A stretch of DNA of 64,000 nt from an uncultured cyanobacterium (GTDB lineage Bacteria > Cyanobacteriota > Cyanobacteriia > PCC-6307 > Cyanobiaceae), in the NCBI GenBank assembly GCA_903823115.1, contig CAIJRN010000061.1, positions 1-64,000 of the forward strand, in the 5' to 3' direction. Below are positions 18,361-25,968 of this stretch, piece after piece. Under the pieces are notes generated by a model, which did not search any database, was not told the origin of the DNA, and saw only the letters and a program-made list of their open reading frames with translations. How positions within the stretch are numbered: the stretch's first letter is position 1; each line of letters begins with the position of its first letter. The translations under genes and the position numbers were made by a program.

Positions 18361-18983
18361 CAGCGGCTCGTCACCACTTCACTGTTGAGCTCGTTGAAGC
18401 TCACGGTGGTGCTGCTGCCGGTCTGGGGGGCCATCGGGATGCCGGTGGCCTGACTGATGACCCCGTTGATGGCATCCACATCCACCTGGCCGCTGGCGTC
18501 GAAGACCGGTTTGCCGTTGCGATCGAAGATCACCACCTGGGGGATGGTGCCGTTCCAGTAGGCCGCCGGATCGGTTGGCCCTTCAATCGGGCGGTTCTGC
18601 AGCGGGTCCGTGACCAGGGGGATCAGTTCGATCGACTGTCCCCAGAGACGCTGCAACTCCGAGACCACCGGCGCAAAGCGCTTGCTCACCGAGCTGTCGT
18701 CCAGGTAGTAGATCACCACCGTCACTCGCTTGTCGGCCAGGGCCTGGGCCAGGCTGCTGCGCGGCGGCACCAGGGAGCCATTGCCGGCATAGAGCGCAAA
18801 GATGTTGCCGTCGTAGCGGTCGTCCTCGAGGGAGGCAGCTGCTGGCGCGGCCAGGCCACTGAGACTGCACAGCAGCACAAGGACAATCGCCAGCAGGGAG
18901 CTCAGGGCCCTGGCCAGACGGCTCACGGGCTGCCGGTCGGCAGGGATAAGGCCCAGGGAGTGGGCAGGTAAAGGCGCTCGCAT
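18360..18983 (-). CDS. Thioredoxin-like thylakoid protein (PSI accumulation factor-like)
   Basis: A 207-residue protein with an N-terminal export signal ([22 protein letters not shown], cleavage near residue 50) and a thioredoxin-like mature domain. Segments such as [35 protein letters not shown] and [19 protein letters not shown] are characteristic of the cyanobacterial proteins annotated as thylakoid membrane photosystem I accumulation factor. The CxxC active site is replaced (DDSSVSKR), so redox activity is not expected. It precedes fumC with a TGATG overlap. Confidence 0.75.
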   Translation of the reverse strand: MRAPLPAHSLGLIPADRQPVSRLARALSSLLAIVLVLLCSLSGLAAPAAASLEDDRYDGNIFALYAGNGSLVPPRSSLAQALADKRVTVVIYYLDDSSVSKRFAPVVSELQRLWGQSIELIPLVTDPLQNRPIEGPTDPAAYWNGTIPQVVIFDRNGKPVFDASGQVDVDAINGVISQATGIPMAPQTGSSTTVSFNELNSEVVTSR

Positions 18984-18987
18984 CGGG

Positions 18988-20706
18988 TCATTGTGCCCTG
19001 CGGCCCATGCCCTGCAGGATGCCGCGGCCGATCAGGCCGATGGCCCTGCCCACCACCTGGGTGAGCAGCATCACCAGCAGATTCCCCAGTCCGCGCACCA
19101 GGCTGCGCAGCTGGGGGGCGAGGGCATCGCGGGTTTCCAGGGCCAGGGTGACCGCCTGCTGCAACCAGCCCAGCTGGCGCAACTCCAGGTCCCGAGGCTC
19201 CATCAGATCAACGGTCTCGATGGCACCTTGCTCCAGTCGGTAGAGGGGCCTGCGGCTCTCATAGACCTGGATCGGGCGCTCAAACCAGCTGTTCCAGCGC
19301 TGGTGGGCGTTGAGCTGGTTGCGCAGCCGCTCCAGGCTGCGGGTGGGCAGCAGATCAGGTCGCAACAGGTAGCGACGCAGTTCGGGCCACTCGGCGCAGG
19401 CCGTCAAGACTTCGGCGCTGATCAGCTCGGCACTGCGCAGCAACCAATTGCTGAGCAGCAGCTCCAGGTAGAGCAGGGCCTGGGGTTCATCGGGAGCCAG
19501 CAGCCGCCCTTCGACCAGCAACGGCCTGGCCTGGATCAGGGTGCCCAGCATCGGCACCGGATCGGGAAGATCGCCATCCAGGCTGGTCAGTTCACTGGTC
19601 TCCATCAGGGTTGCCGCCACCGGCCGCAGATCCCCTTGCCAGGGCAGCTGCACATAACTGCCCGCCATATGCCGCAGCGCCTGCCGCCGCAGTTCGGGCT
19701 GCAGATCCAGCCAGCGTTGCAACAGCGGTTCACCGGCAACGCCATCCTGTTGCAGCCTCAGTCGCAGCTGCTCGAACTGTTCGAGCAGGGCCAGCAGCAG
19801 ATCGCGGCGCCGATCCGGGTGCAGGCCATCAAGGGCCAGCAGCTGGCGGCTGGCGGCGATGGCTGGGGCTTCGGCCGACTGGTTGAGCCGCTCCCGCAGC
19901 GCTTGCCAGAGCCCATCAGAACTTCGCTGCCTCATCGTGATCGCCACAACCCTTGATGCAGCGGGCGGCGATGGTTTGCGGCCCTCGGCCGCGCCCGCGG
20001 GCCAGGCGAAGCTCACGGGGCCCCAGAGCCAGAGCACCAGCGCTCGGGCAGCCGTCAGTTCACGCAGTCGGCCGAGCAGCAGCAGCTCGGCCAACCAGGC
20101 GGCCGGTGGCGGCTCCAGCAAGCGCTGGCAGAGACGGATTTCGGCATCGATCTGCTGCAGACCGCTGATCAACAGCCACTGGCCCAGGCCCAAGGCAGCA
20201 GCCTCCGGGTGGCCAGCCATCGGGACCGCGGTGCAGCCGAACTCGAGCACCCGACCACCGCCGAGCAGGGTGGCTACCGCCTGCCGCACCCCGGCGGCAT
20301 CCGGTTCCTCCAGGAGTCCCTGCAGCGGCAGTTGCAGCAGGAAGTCCGTGGGGTAACGATGGTCGCGGGGAAGCAGCAACAGCAAAGGCGCCGGCTGCCA
20401 ACGCTCCTGCAGCTGCTCCAGCTCGCTGGCCAGGGCGGAGGGCTCTGGGGTGGACGTCAGGCTCCAGAGCACCAGTTGGGGAGCACCATCGAGTTGCTCC
20501 TGGGTGACGACAGGTTTCCAGCCTCCATCGCCAGACGCCAACCAGACCAGCAGACCATCCCGTTGCAATGGCTCGGCAAAGACCAGAAGCTGGGCCGGAA
20601 CCGGCGGCAGGGGTGGGACCGTTGGGTCGCGGCGGGCCACAGGGCGGAGCAGATGGTCCAACGGTACCGAGGCTGGCGGTCTGGATCCAGGGGCCGGGGA
20701 CACCAA
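18988..20706 (-). CDS. DUF3685 (Ycf55-like) protein
   Basis: A 572-residue cyanobacterial protein. The N-terminal part (LLVFAEPLQRDGLLVWLAS, then QLVLWSL) looks like a response-regulator-like fold without a clear phospho-acceptor. The long helical C-terminal part carries the DUF3685 features FERPIQVYESRRPLYRLEQG and RSLVRGLGNLLVMLLTQVVG, a probable membrane or amphipathic helix. Chloroplast Ycf55 is related. The function is unknown. The start is TTG at 20706 or GTG at 20703. It lies 27 bases after the Fur-family gene, so the two are probably cotranscribed. Confidence 0.7.
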   Translation of the reverse strand: MVSPAPGSRPPASVPLDHLLRPVARRDPTVPPLPPVPAQLLVFAEPLQRDGLLVWLASGDGGWKPVVTQEQLDGAPQLVLWSLTSTPEPSALASELEQLQERWQPAPLLLLLPRDHRYPTDFLLQLPLQGLLEEPDAAGVRQAVATLLGGGRVLEFGCTAVPMAGHPEAAALGLGQWLLISGLQQIDAEIRLCQRLLEPPPAAWLAELLLLGRLRELTAARALVLWLWGPVSFAWPAGAAEGRKPSPPAASRVVAITMRQRSSDGLWQALRERLNQSAEAPAIAASRQLLALDGLHPDRRRDLLLALLEQFEQLRLRLQQDGVAGEPLLQRWLDLQPELRRQALRHMAGSYVQLPWQGDLRPVAATLMETSELTSLDGDLPDPVPMLGTLIQARPLLVEGRLLAPDEPQALLYLELLLSNWLLRSAELISAEVLTACAEWPELRRYLLRPDLLPTRSLERLRNQLNAHQRWNSWFERPIQVYESRRPLYRLEQGAIETVDLMEPRDLELRQLGWLQQAVTLALETRDALAPQLRSLVRGLGNLLVMLLTQVVGRAIGLIGRGILQGMGRRAQ

Positions 20707-20733
20707 CCGCGGCGTCGGCCGGCCCCAGGAGCT

Positions 20734-21252
20734 TCAGAGGCCCTGGGGCCGGCCGCAAAGGTGCAGGGTGTAGGACTCGATCGTGAAGCCCGTGAGGGCT
20801 TCAATCTGTTCGATCAGCTCGGCCGGCAGAGTGACATCGAGATCCTGGATGGCCCCGGACTGGCTGCAGGTGAGATGGCTGTGGAGATCGGCACGGTAGC
20901 CGTAGAGCCTGCCGCTGGCGCGATCAAGGCATTCGATCACGCCGGCGGATTGCAGGGCTTCCAGGTTCTGGTAGACGGAGGTGTGGCCGATGTTCCGGCC
21001 CTGATCGTTGAGCTTCTCGAAGATGTCCCTGGCACTGAGGTGGCGTTGATCGGCCCAGAGCAGATCCAGCACCATGCGGCGTTGGCGGCTCAGGCGCATG
21101 CCCAGTTCGCGGCAGCGCCGATAGACATCCTCGACACACTGCAGCGGGACCGGCTCCGCGGCCGTGGATCGGCCGCCGCTGACGGAGCCCTTCCCTGGCT
21201 GTTGCGGACAGCCGTCAGGGGTGCCAGGGCTGGAGATGGTGGCGATAGCCAC
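20734..21252 (-). CDS. Fur-family transcriptional regulator lacking structural zinc cysteines
   Basis: A 172-residue DNA-binding regulator. The winged helix is seen in LSRQRRMVLDLLW, HLSARDIFEKL and GHTSVYQNLEALQSAGVIE. The dimerisation domain begins YRADLHSHLTCSQSGAIQDL. In typical Fur, Zur and PerR this region has a CxxC pair and a second CxxC near the end. Here the first is CSQS and the C-terminus has a single Cys (LHLCGRP), so the structural zinc site is missing. The regulated metal or signal cannot be told. The start is GTG at 21252; a later GTG/ATG is possible. A near-palindrome at 21275-21286 lies upstream. Confidence 0.82.
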   Translation of the reverse strand: MAIATISSPGTPDGCPQQPGKGSVSGGRSTAAEPVPLQCVEDVYRRCRELGMRLSRQRRMVLDLLWADQRHLSARDIFEKLNDQGRNIGHTSVYQNLEALQSAGVIECLDRASGRLYGYRADLHSHLTCSQSGAIQDLDVTLPAELIEQIEALTGFTIESYTLHLCGRPQGL

Positions 21253-21274
21253 GCTTGGTCGCAGGAGAATTGAG

Positions 21275-21286
21275 TCCTTTATAGGA
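21275..21286. promoter_or_regulatory. Near-palindrome upstream of the Fur-family gene
   Basis: TCCTTTATAGGA matches its own reverse complement at 10 of 12 positions. It lies about 23 bases before the GTG start of the Fur-family gene, in the only AT-rich patch of this spacer, which could also supply a TATAAA -10 element on the minus strand. Autoregulation is a guess. Confidence 0.3.
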
Positions 21287-21314
21287 GAACGATTCCTGCT
21301 TCGTCTGGCTCAGG

Positions 21315-21356
21315 CGCAGCCAGCTGCCCGCAGCCAGCTGTCCGCAGCCAGCTGCT
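21315..21356. repeat. Three tandem copies of a 14-bp unit
   Basis: The unit CGCAGCCAGCTGNY occurs three times head to tail (21315-21328, 21329-21342, 21343-21356), with an identical 12-base core in each. CAGCTG is itself a palindrome. The array lies between the hisA stop and the Fur-family gene start, outside coding sequence. Confidence 0.8.
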
Positions 21357-21386
21357 GCCGGCATCCAGCCTGTCGCCCCGGGCCGT

Positions 21387-22148
21387 TCAGGCCACCGGCA
21401 GGCTGACGGGATCCTGCAGGCGTTCAGGGCCGATGGCTTCAAGGGCTTCGGCCAGATCGATGCGGCCGTCGTAGAGGGCCCGGCCGACGATCACCCCCTC
21501 CACCCCCAGAGGCGCCAGGCTGAGCAAGGACAGCAGGTCGGCCAGGTCGCCGATGCCGCCCGAGGCGATCACCGGAATCGAGCTGGCCTGGGCCATTGTG
21601 CGCAGGAAATTCAGATTCGGTCCCGCCAGGGTGCCGTCAGTGGCGATATCGGTGGTGATCAAGGCGGCGACGGCCGAGCCTTCAAAGCTGCTGGCCAGGG
21701 CACTGGCCGCCACCGTGCTGGCTTCAAGCCAGCCCCGGGTCGCCACGCGGCCATCCTTGGCATCGATGCCCACGACGATGCGGCCCCGATGGCGCTCGGC
21801 CAGCTCGCGCACCAGTTCGGGTTCTTCGAGGGCCACCGTGCCGAGAATCACCCGATCGAGACCACAGGCCAGCAGCTCTTCGGCCCGTTCGCGGCTGCGC
21901 ACGCCGCCGCCAAGCTGCACCGGAATCGAGAGGGCCGCTGTGATCTGCCGGATTACGACATCGTTGACGGGCTGACCGGTCCTGGCACCATCAAGATCGA
22001 CCAGGTGCAGCCGCTCGGCTCCCTGCCGCTGCCAGGTGAGGGCCTGGGCGATCGGATCATTGCTGAAGCGGGTGACCTGGTCGTAATCCCCCTGGTGCAA
22101 CCTGACGCACTGGCCGTCGAGGAGATCGATGGCGGGAATGACTTGCAT
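21387..22148 (-). CDS. hisA: Phosphoribosylformimino-AICAR phosphate isomerase
   Basis: A 253-residue TIM-barrel enzyme of histidine synthesis that isomerises ProFAR to PRFAR. It starts MQVIPAIDLLDGQCVRL with the first catalytic Asp. LVDLDGARTGQPVN, QLGGGVRS and TDIATDGTLAGPN (second Asp) are intact, and the phosphate site is VIASGGIGDLADL. The length is standard. It lies upstream of the Fur-family gene on the same strand, with 134 bases between that include the 14-bp repeats. Confidence 0.96.
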   Translation of the reverse strand: MQVIPAIDLLDGQCVRLHQGDYDQVTRFSNDPIAQALTWQRQGAERLHLVDLDGARTGQPVNDVVIRQITAALSIPVQLGGGVRSRERAEELLACGLDRVILGTVALEEPELVRELAERHRGRIVVGIDAKDGRVATRGWLEASTVAASALASSFEGSAVAALITTDIATDGTLAGPNLNFLRTMAQASSIPVIASGGIGDLADLLSLLSLAPLGVEGVIVGRALYDGRIDLAEALEAIGPERLQDPVSLPVA

Positions 22149-22225
22149 GCGGGCCGCGGTGCACTGGCACCATCATCGACCGTGCCCGCTGTCGCCCAAC
22201 AAGCCGAACCAGTTCTGGACTCGGC

Positions 22226-22465
22226 ATGTTCGCCGGCCGCGATCGCGCCGCCAGCGGCCGGCTGGTGCTTCAGTTCGATGGCCTTGCCTACCGGCCTGGG
22301 CCACTGCTCCCGCAGGCACCCCCGCCCCGTTCAATTCAGGAAGCGCCACTGTTGTCAGCGCCACTGATATCAGCGCCACTGGTTTCAGGCCACTGTTGTC
22401 GATGCCCGCGCTGCCATTGGGGCGGCGAGGACTGCCCCATCTCTGCGGGCGCGATGAGACCCTGA
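22226..22465 (+). CDS. Small Cys-rich protein with pentapeptide repeat, unknown
   Basis: A 79-residue ORF on the opposite strand to its neighbours, with G/C-rich third positions. The middle holds three tandem 5-residue units (APLLS, APLIS, APLVS), encoded by a 15-bp minisatellite. The C-terminal CCRCPRCHWGGEDCP has five Cys and a His, a plausible zinc knuckle. There is no signal peptide. The upstream region has no strong SD. It is convergent with the cellulose-synthase-like gene 13 bases on. It may be a real small gene or a chance frame. Confidence 0.4.
   Translation: MFAGRDRAASGRLVLQFDGLAYRPGPLLPQAPPPRSIQEAPLLSAPLISAPLVSGHCCRCPRCHWGGEDCPISAGAMRP
22343..22400. repeat. 15-bp tandem repeat (about 3.9 copies)
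   Basis: The units GCGCCACTGTTGTCA, GCGCCACTGATATCA and GCGCCACTGGTTTCA lie head to tail (22343-22387), followed by a partial GGCCACTGTTGTC. The period is an exact multiple of three, so it preserves the reading frame of the overlapping 79-residue ORF. Confidence 0.85.
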
Positions 22466-22478
22466 TCTCCCGGTTGGC

Positions 22479-24680
22479 TCAGTAGCGCCGCACCACTGGA
22501 TTGGCTCCCCAGAGGCCGCCGATCAGGCTGATGAAGGCTCGGATCGCCCCGATCTCGCGCGCCTGGGGCAAGCCCACGCCGCCGCCGTAGAGCAGTTTCA
22601 GCAGCTCTCCGGTGCTGCCGGCATCCAGGGGGGCGTAGCGGAGGCCGATGCGGACGTTGGCACCCTGTCCCGTGCGGCGCACCACCTCCACCGGTAATCG
22701 CAACGGGGTGTCATCCAGCAACAGCCAGCCATTGTCCTCGCTGGGGACCGGCACCCCTGCATTGAGCAGGAAGGCTGCCCCGGATTCTGAGAGATCACAG
22801 GTGACCCCGCCACCGCGGAACTCACCCAGTTCAAGTCGGCCGGAGCGTTGAATCGGCACCCGGTCACCCTGGCGGCGAACCGGTTGATCAATCGCACAGA
22901 TCAGACAGACGATCATGACCCAGCCGTTGTGGAGATTCCAGATCAGCATCAAGGTTTCGCCTAAATAGCTAGGGTTGAGGAGATGAGTGTACCCCGGCAA
23001 TAACGGCAGCACATAGCGAAGGAATAGAATGGTGATCAGTTCACCGAGGGCCAGTAGAAATGGCCAGGCCAGGTTCAGATTGATGGATTGATTCGGCGGC
23101 ACCTCCTGCTCCAGGCCTGGTCGGCTGCTCGGACGTCCAAGGTTGATGAACTGACGCAGCAAACCTGCCAGGGATGGCACGGCGGTGAGGGCTTCAGAAA
23201 CCTCCTTCCAGAAACGAGAGAAGTGTCCGTTGGTGAGCGAGGCTGGCAAGGTGTGCAACAGGATGATCAATGGCACCCCATAGATGATGTAATCATCGAG
23301 AGTGGCCTTGATCAGTGGAATCCCGAACAACAGAGCGACCAGCGGCAGCAGGATGAAACCCAGGCGCAATAAAGGCGTCAGCTGATCAAGGAGCTGGCTC
23401 AGGCGATAGCCAAGTCGCAGCGGAGACCAACCCTGTCCGGTCGCTGCAGTACCGCCATGCAGCGCAATCTGAAGCTGCTCCTGTCGATGGCGGAGCTGTT
23501 GTTGAAGAAAGGCAGTGAATGTGCGAGGAGCTTCGCCGATGCTGAGAATTTCATCGAGATAAACAATCTTGTTGCCCTGGCGCTGCAGCTTTGCCGCTCC
23601 GAGGCTTTCCCAGCCCACTGAGCTGGGGACCGATTGGAGCATCGTCTCCAGCGCCTGGCGGCGGATCAGATAACTTCCCTCGCAGGCCTGAACGCTATTG
23701 AAGCGATCCAGAACGACTTCGCCGTAGTGAAAGAAGATGTCGCGTTCGCCTGGCATCACCTGATCAGAGCCGAGGTTGCGGTTGTAAAATTCCGAACGGA
23801 AATGGGTGAGTGGCGTTTGCACCATCATCACCCGCTCATCGCTGAAAAAGCCGGTGGTGCGATTGAGGAAGTTGGCGAAGGGCATGTAGCCGCTGTCGAA
23901 GACGGCGATCAGGTCGCTGCTGCTTGTCTCGAGAGCCGCGAACAACAGGGACTTGCCGCGATCACCAGTAACGATACTGGATTTGCCGGGATCAATATAG
24001 TGGGCTCCCATCAAGTCGGCCAGATTTCTCACTGAATCACGCCCGATCCGATCGAGTAGGATGATCGTACGATTCGGATAATTGATATTTTCGCAAGCAA
24101 TCAGAGCGCGTCGAATCAGTCGCTCGTCTTCATTTCCGGTATAGATCCAGATATCAACGCTGGGCATGTGTTCTTGAGACCAGCTCTGTAGCTGATCGGC
24201 CTGGCGTCGGCGCCGCCATGGATCGAACAGGGGTGCAGGCACCAGGGCGAGCCCCTGGATGAAGAGATAGAGCATCTCCACCGCCAGCATCAGGGCTCCG
24301 AGCGTCAAGGCCTCGGATCTGGTGTGGTCCAGGGTGCCGCAACGCCAGATCAGATAGCGCAGTGTGACGGCCGCCAGCAGCAGCAGGGTCAGCAGCTTGC
24401 TCCAGGGCCGACGGGGCAGCCTCGCCACCACCACGGCAAGGACCACCGCGATCGCACTCGGTCCCAGCAGGGCCAGCCAGGAGGTGGTGCCGACCTGGTC
24501 GGAATTGAGGAAGAGGGCAGCGAGTGCATCGGCAATGCTGTGATCTGCAGCCCCGAGTTCAGGACGCCGCAGTACAACGATGGCCAGGGCAAGGCCCAGC
24601 GTCGCCGCCAGGATCCACTGCCAACGCGGTGGGGCCTGGAACGATCTTTGGATCCTTGGTTCTGGCTCTAAAAGCGGCAT
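22479..24680 (-). CDS. Cellulose synthase-like membrane protein with PilZ domain and degenerate GT2 motifs
   Basis: A 733-residue BcsA-like protein: about four N-terminal membrane helices, a family 2 glycosyltransferase domain (about residues 170-400), further helices, then a PilZ domain. The c-di-GMP motif is intact (RQGDR near 600 and DLSESG near 627). The catalytic motifs are not. The DxD-like site reads FDSGYMP (near 260) instead of FDADHVP, the TED position reads GWE (near 355), and QxxRW reads QQLRH (near 390). By family knowledge this suggests lost or changed catalysis. There is no bcsB nearby. The gene is more AT-rich than its neighbours and lies between hisA and the epimerase, which suggests acquisition. 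Confidence 0.8.
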   Translation of the reverse strand: MPLLEPEPRIQRSFQAPPRWQWILAATLGLALAIVVLRRPELGAADHSIADALAALFLNSDQVGTTSWLALLGPSAIAVVLAVVVARLPRRPWSKLLTLLLLAAVTLRYLIWRCGTLDHTRSEALTLGALMLAVEMLYLFIQGLALVPAPLFDPWRRRRQADQLQSWSQEHMPSVDIWIYTGNEDERLIRRALIACENINYPNRTIILLDRIGRDSVRNLADLMGAHYIDPGKSSIVTGDRGKSLLFAALETSSSDLIAVFDSGYMPFANFLNRTTGFFSDERVMMVQTPLTHFRSEFYNRNLGSDQVMPGERDIFFHYGEVVLDRFNSVQACEGSYLIRRQALETMLQSVPSSVGWESLGAAKLQRQGNKIVYLDEILSIGEAPRTFTAFLQQQLRHRQEQLQIALHGGTAATGQGWSPLRLGYRLSQLLDQLTPLLRLGFILLPLVALLFGIPLIKATLDDYIIYGVPLIILLHTLPASLTNGHFSRFWKEVSEALTAVPSLAGLLRQFINLGRPSSRPGLEQEVPPNQSINLNLAWPFLLALGELITILFLRYVLPLLPGYTHLLNPSYLGETLMLIWNLHNGWVMIVCLICAIDQPVRRQGDRVPIQRSGRLELGEFRGGGVTCDLSESGAAFLLNAGVPVPSEDNGWLLLDDTPLRLPVEVVRRTGQGANVRIGLRYAPLDAGSTGELLKLLYGGGVGLPQAREIGAIRAFISLIGGLWGANPVVRRY

Positions 24681-24746
24681 CGCGGCCTGGATGGGGGCAA
24701 ATTCAGAGGTTGTAGCTGCACAGCGGTTCCCCGCCTCCCAGTGCTA

Positions 24747-24767
24747 GTCAATGATCCCTGTCAATGA
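24747..24767. promoter_or_regulatory. Direct repeat GTCAATGA x2 in divergent promoter region
   Basis: GTCAATGA occurs at 24747-24754 and 24760-24767, a 13-base period, between the divergent cellulose-synthase-like gene and the epimerase gene. The spacing is close to one helical turn, so a regulator site is possible, but no family-specific motif is recognised. Confidence 0.25.
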
Positions 24768-24939
24768 AAGCTGAGGAAGCGTTCCTTGACGTTGGGCCAC
24801 GGAGGGCAGTTGTGGGCCGCAGTGGGTTGATGTGGCGCGGCTGGCTGCACTGGGTCGAGCCTCCCATGCTTTGCAGCGGTGCGCCAGCAGCAGCCAGCCG
24901 TCCAGGCGTTTGAATGGCTTCCATCGTGCGAGCCAATCC

Positions 24940-25860
24940 ATGAAAATTCTGGTGATGGGCGGCACGCGCTTCGTTGGACGGCCCTTGGTGGCCACTCTGC
25001 TCAGGGCCGGACACACGCTGACCCTGTTGACCCGCGGCCGCCAACCGCTGCCGGAGGGGGTGGAGCACCTGGCGGGTGACCGCAGTAGCGATGCCGGCCT
25101 GAGCTCCCTTGATGGCCGCCAATTTGATGTCATCGTCGACAGTTCCGGGCGCAGCCTTGAGGACAGCCGGCGCGTGATCGAACGCACCGGCGCCCCCAGC
25201 CATCGGTTTGTTTACGTGAGCTCTGCCGGCATCTACGCCGACAGCGAGCTCTGGCCCCTGGATGAGGAGTCTCCGATCGATCCCGCCAGTCGCCACGCCG
25301 GCAAGGGCGAAACCGAGGCCTGGTTGCGGCAGCAGGGCATCCCGTTCACGAGCTTCCGGCCCACCTACATCGTTGGACCCGGCAACTACAACCCCGTTGA
25401 GAGCTGGTTCTTCGATCGCATCGTCCATGGCCGTCCGGTGCCCTTGCCCGGCGATGGCAGCACCATCACCCAGCTGGGCCATGTGGCTGATCTGGCAGCG
25501 GCCATGGCCCGTTGCATCGAGGTGGATGCCGCCGCCAATCGCATCTACAACTGCAGTGGAGCCAAGGGGGTGACGTTCAGGGGTCTGGTGATGGCGGCCG
25601 CCAGGGCCTGCGGCAGGGATCCGGACAGCGTCGAGATTCGCTGCTTCGATCCGGCAGGTCTCGACAAGAAGGCCCGCAAGGCTTTCCCTTTGCGGCTGGC
25701 CCATTTCCTCACCGATATTCAGCGGGTCCGCCGCGAGCTCGCCTGGGAACCGGCCTACGACCTGGAGGCCACCCTGAGGGACAGCTTTCAGCATGACTAC
25801 CGCCTGCAGATGCCGACCCAGCCGGATTTCGCCGCTGACGAGGCCCTGTTGGCGCACTGA
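24940..25860 (+). CDS. CSP41-like NAD-dependent epimerase/dehydratase family protein
   Basis: A 306-residue atypical SDR. The Rossmann start is MKILVMGGTRFVG. FVYVSSAGIYADSELWPLDE and DPASRHAGKGETEAWLRQ match the chloroplast stem-loop binding protein (CSP41) branch, in which the YxxxK dyad is not conserved. FRPTYIVGPGNYNP is also typical. Members bind or process RNA in plastids; the cyanobacterial role is unclear. The open frame begins 36 codons earlier, but homologues start at MKIL (ATG 24940). A long hairpin follows the stop. Confidence 0.85.
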   Translation: MKILVMGGTRFVGRPLVATLLRAGHTLTLLTRGRQPLPEGVEHLAGDRSSDAGLSSLDGRQFDVIVDSSGRSLEDSRRVIERTGAPSHRFVYVSSAGIYADSELWPLDEESPIDPASRHAGKGETEAWLRQQGIPFTSFRPTYIVGPGNYNPVESWFFDRIVHGRPVPLPGDGSTITQLGHVADLAAAMARCIEVDAAANRIYNCSGAKGVTFRGLVMAAARACGRDPDSVEIRCFDPAGLDKKARKAFPLRLAHFLTDIQRVRRELAWEPAYDLEATLRDSFQHDYRLQMPTQPDFAADEALLAH

Positions 25861-25894
25861 AGCCGGAGCCCTGACCCGCCCGACGGCCCAACTG

Positions 25895-25928
25895 GAGCGA
25901 CCTGATCCTCAGGCGGATCAGGTCGCTC
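25895..25928. terminator. Perfect 14-bp hairpin between convergent genes
   Basis: GAGCGACCTGATCC (25895-25908), a 6-base loop, then GGATCAGGTCGCTC (25915-25928) form a perfect stem. It sits in the 108-base gap between the epimerase stop and the stop of the phosphatidyltransferase gene coming the other way. No T-run follows on either side, so it is not a classical intrinsic terminator, but its position suggests a shared transcript end or RNA-stability element. Confidence 0.6.
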
Positions 25929-25968
25929 GATCCGTTGCACGTCGTTCGCGGCCGCCTGATGGAAGGAA

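Noticed and set aside
16906-18453. A 515-codon plus-strand frame opposite fumC
   Set aside because: fumC is intact on the minus strand with all signatures. The opposing frame has no recognisable domain.
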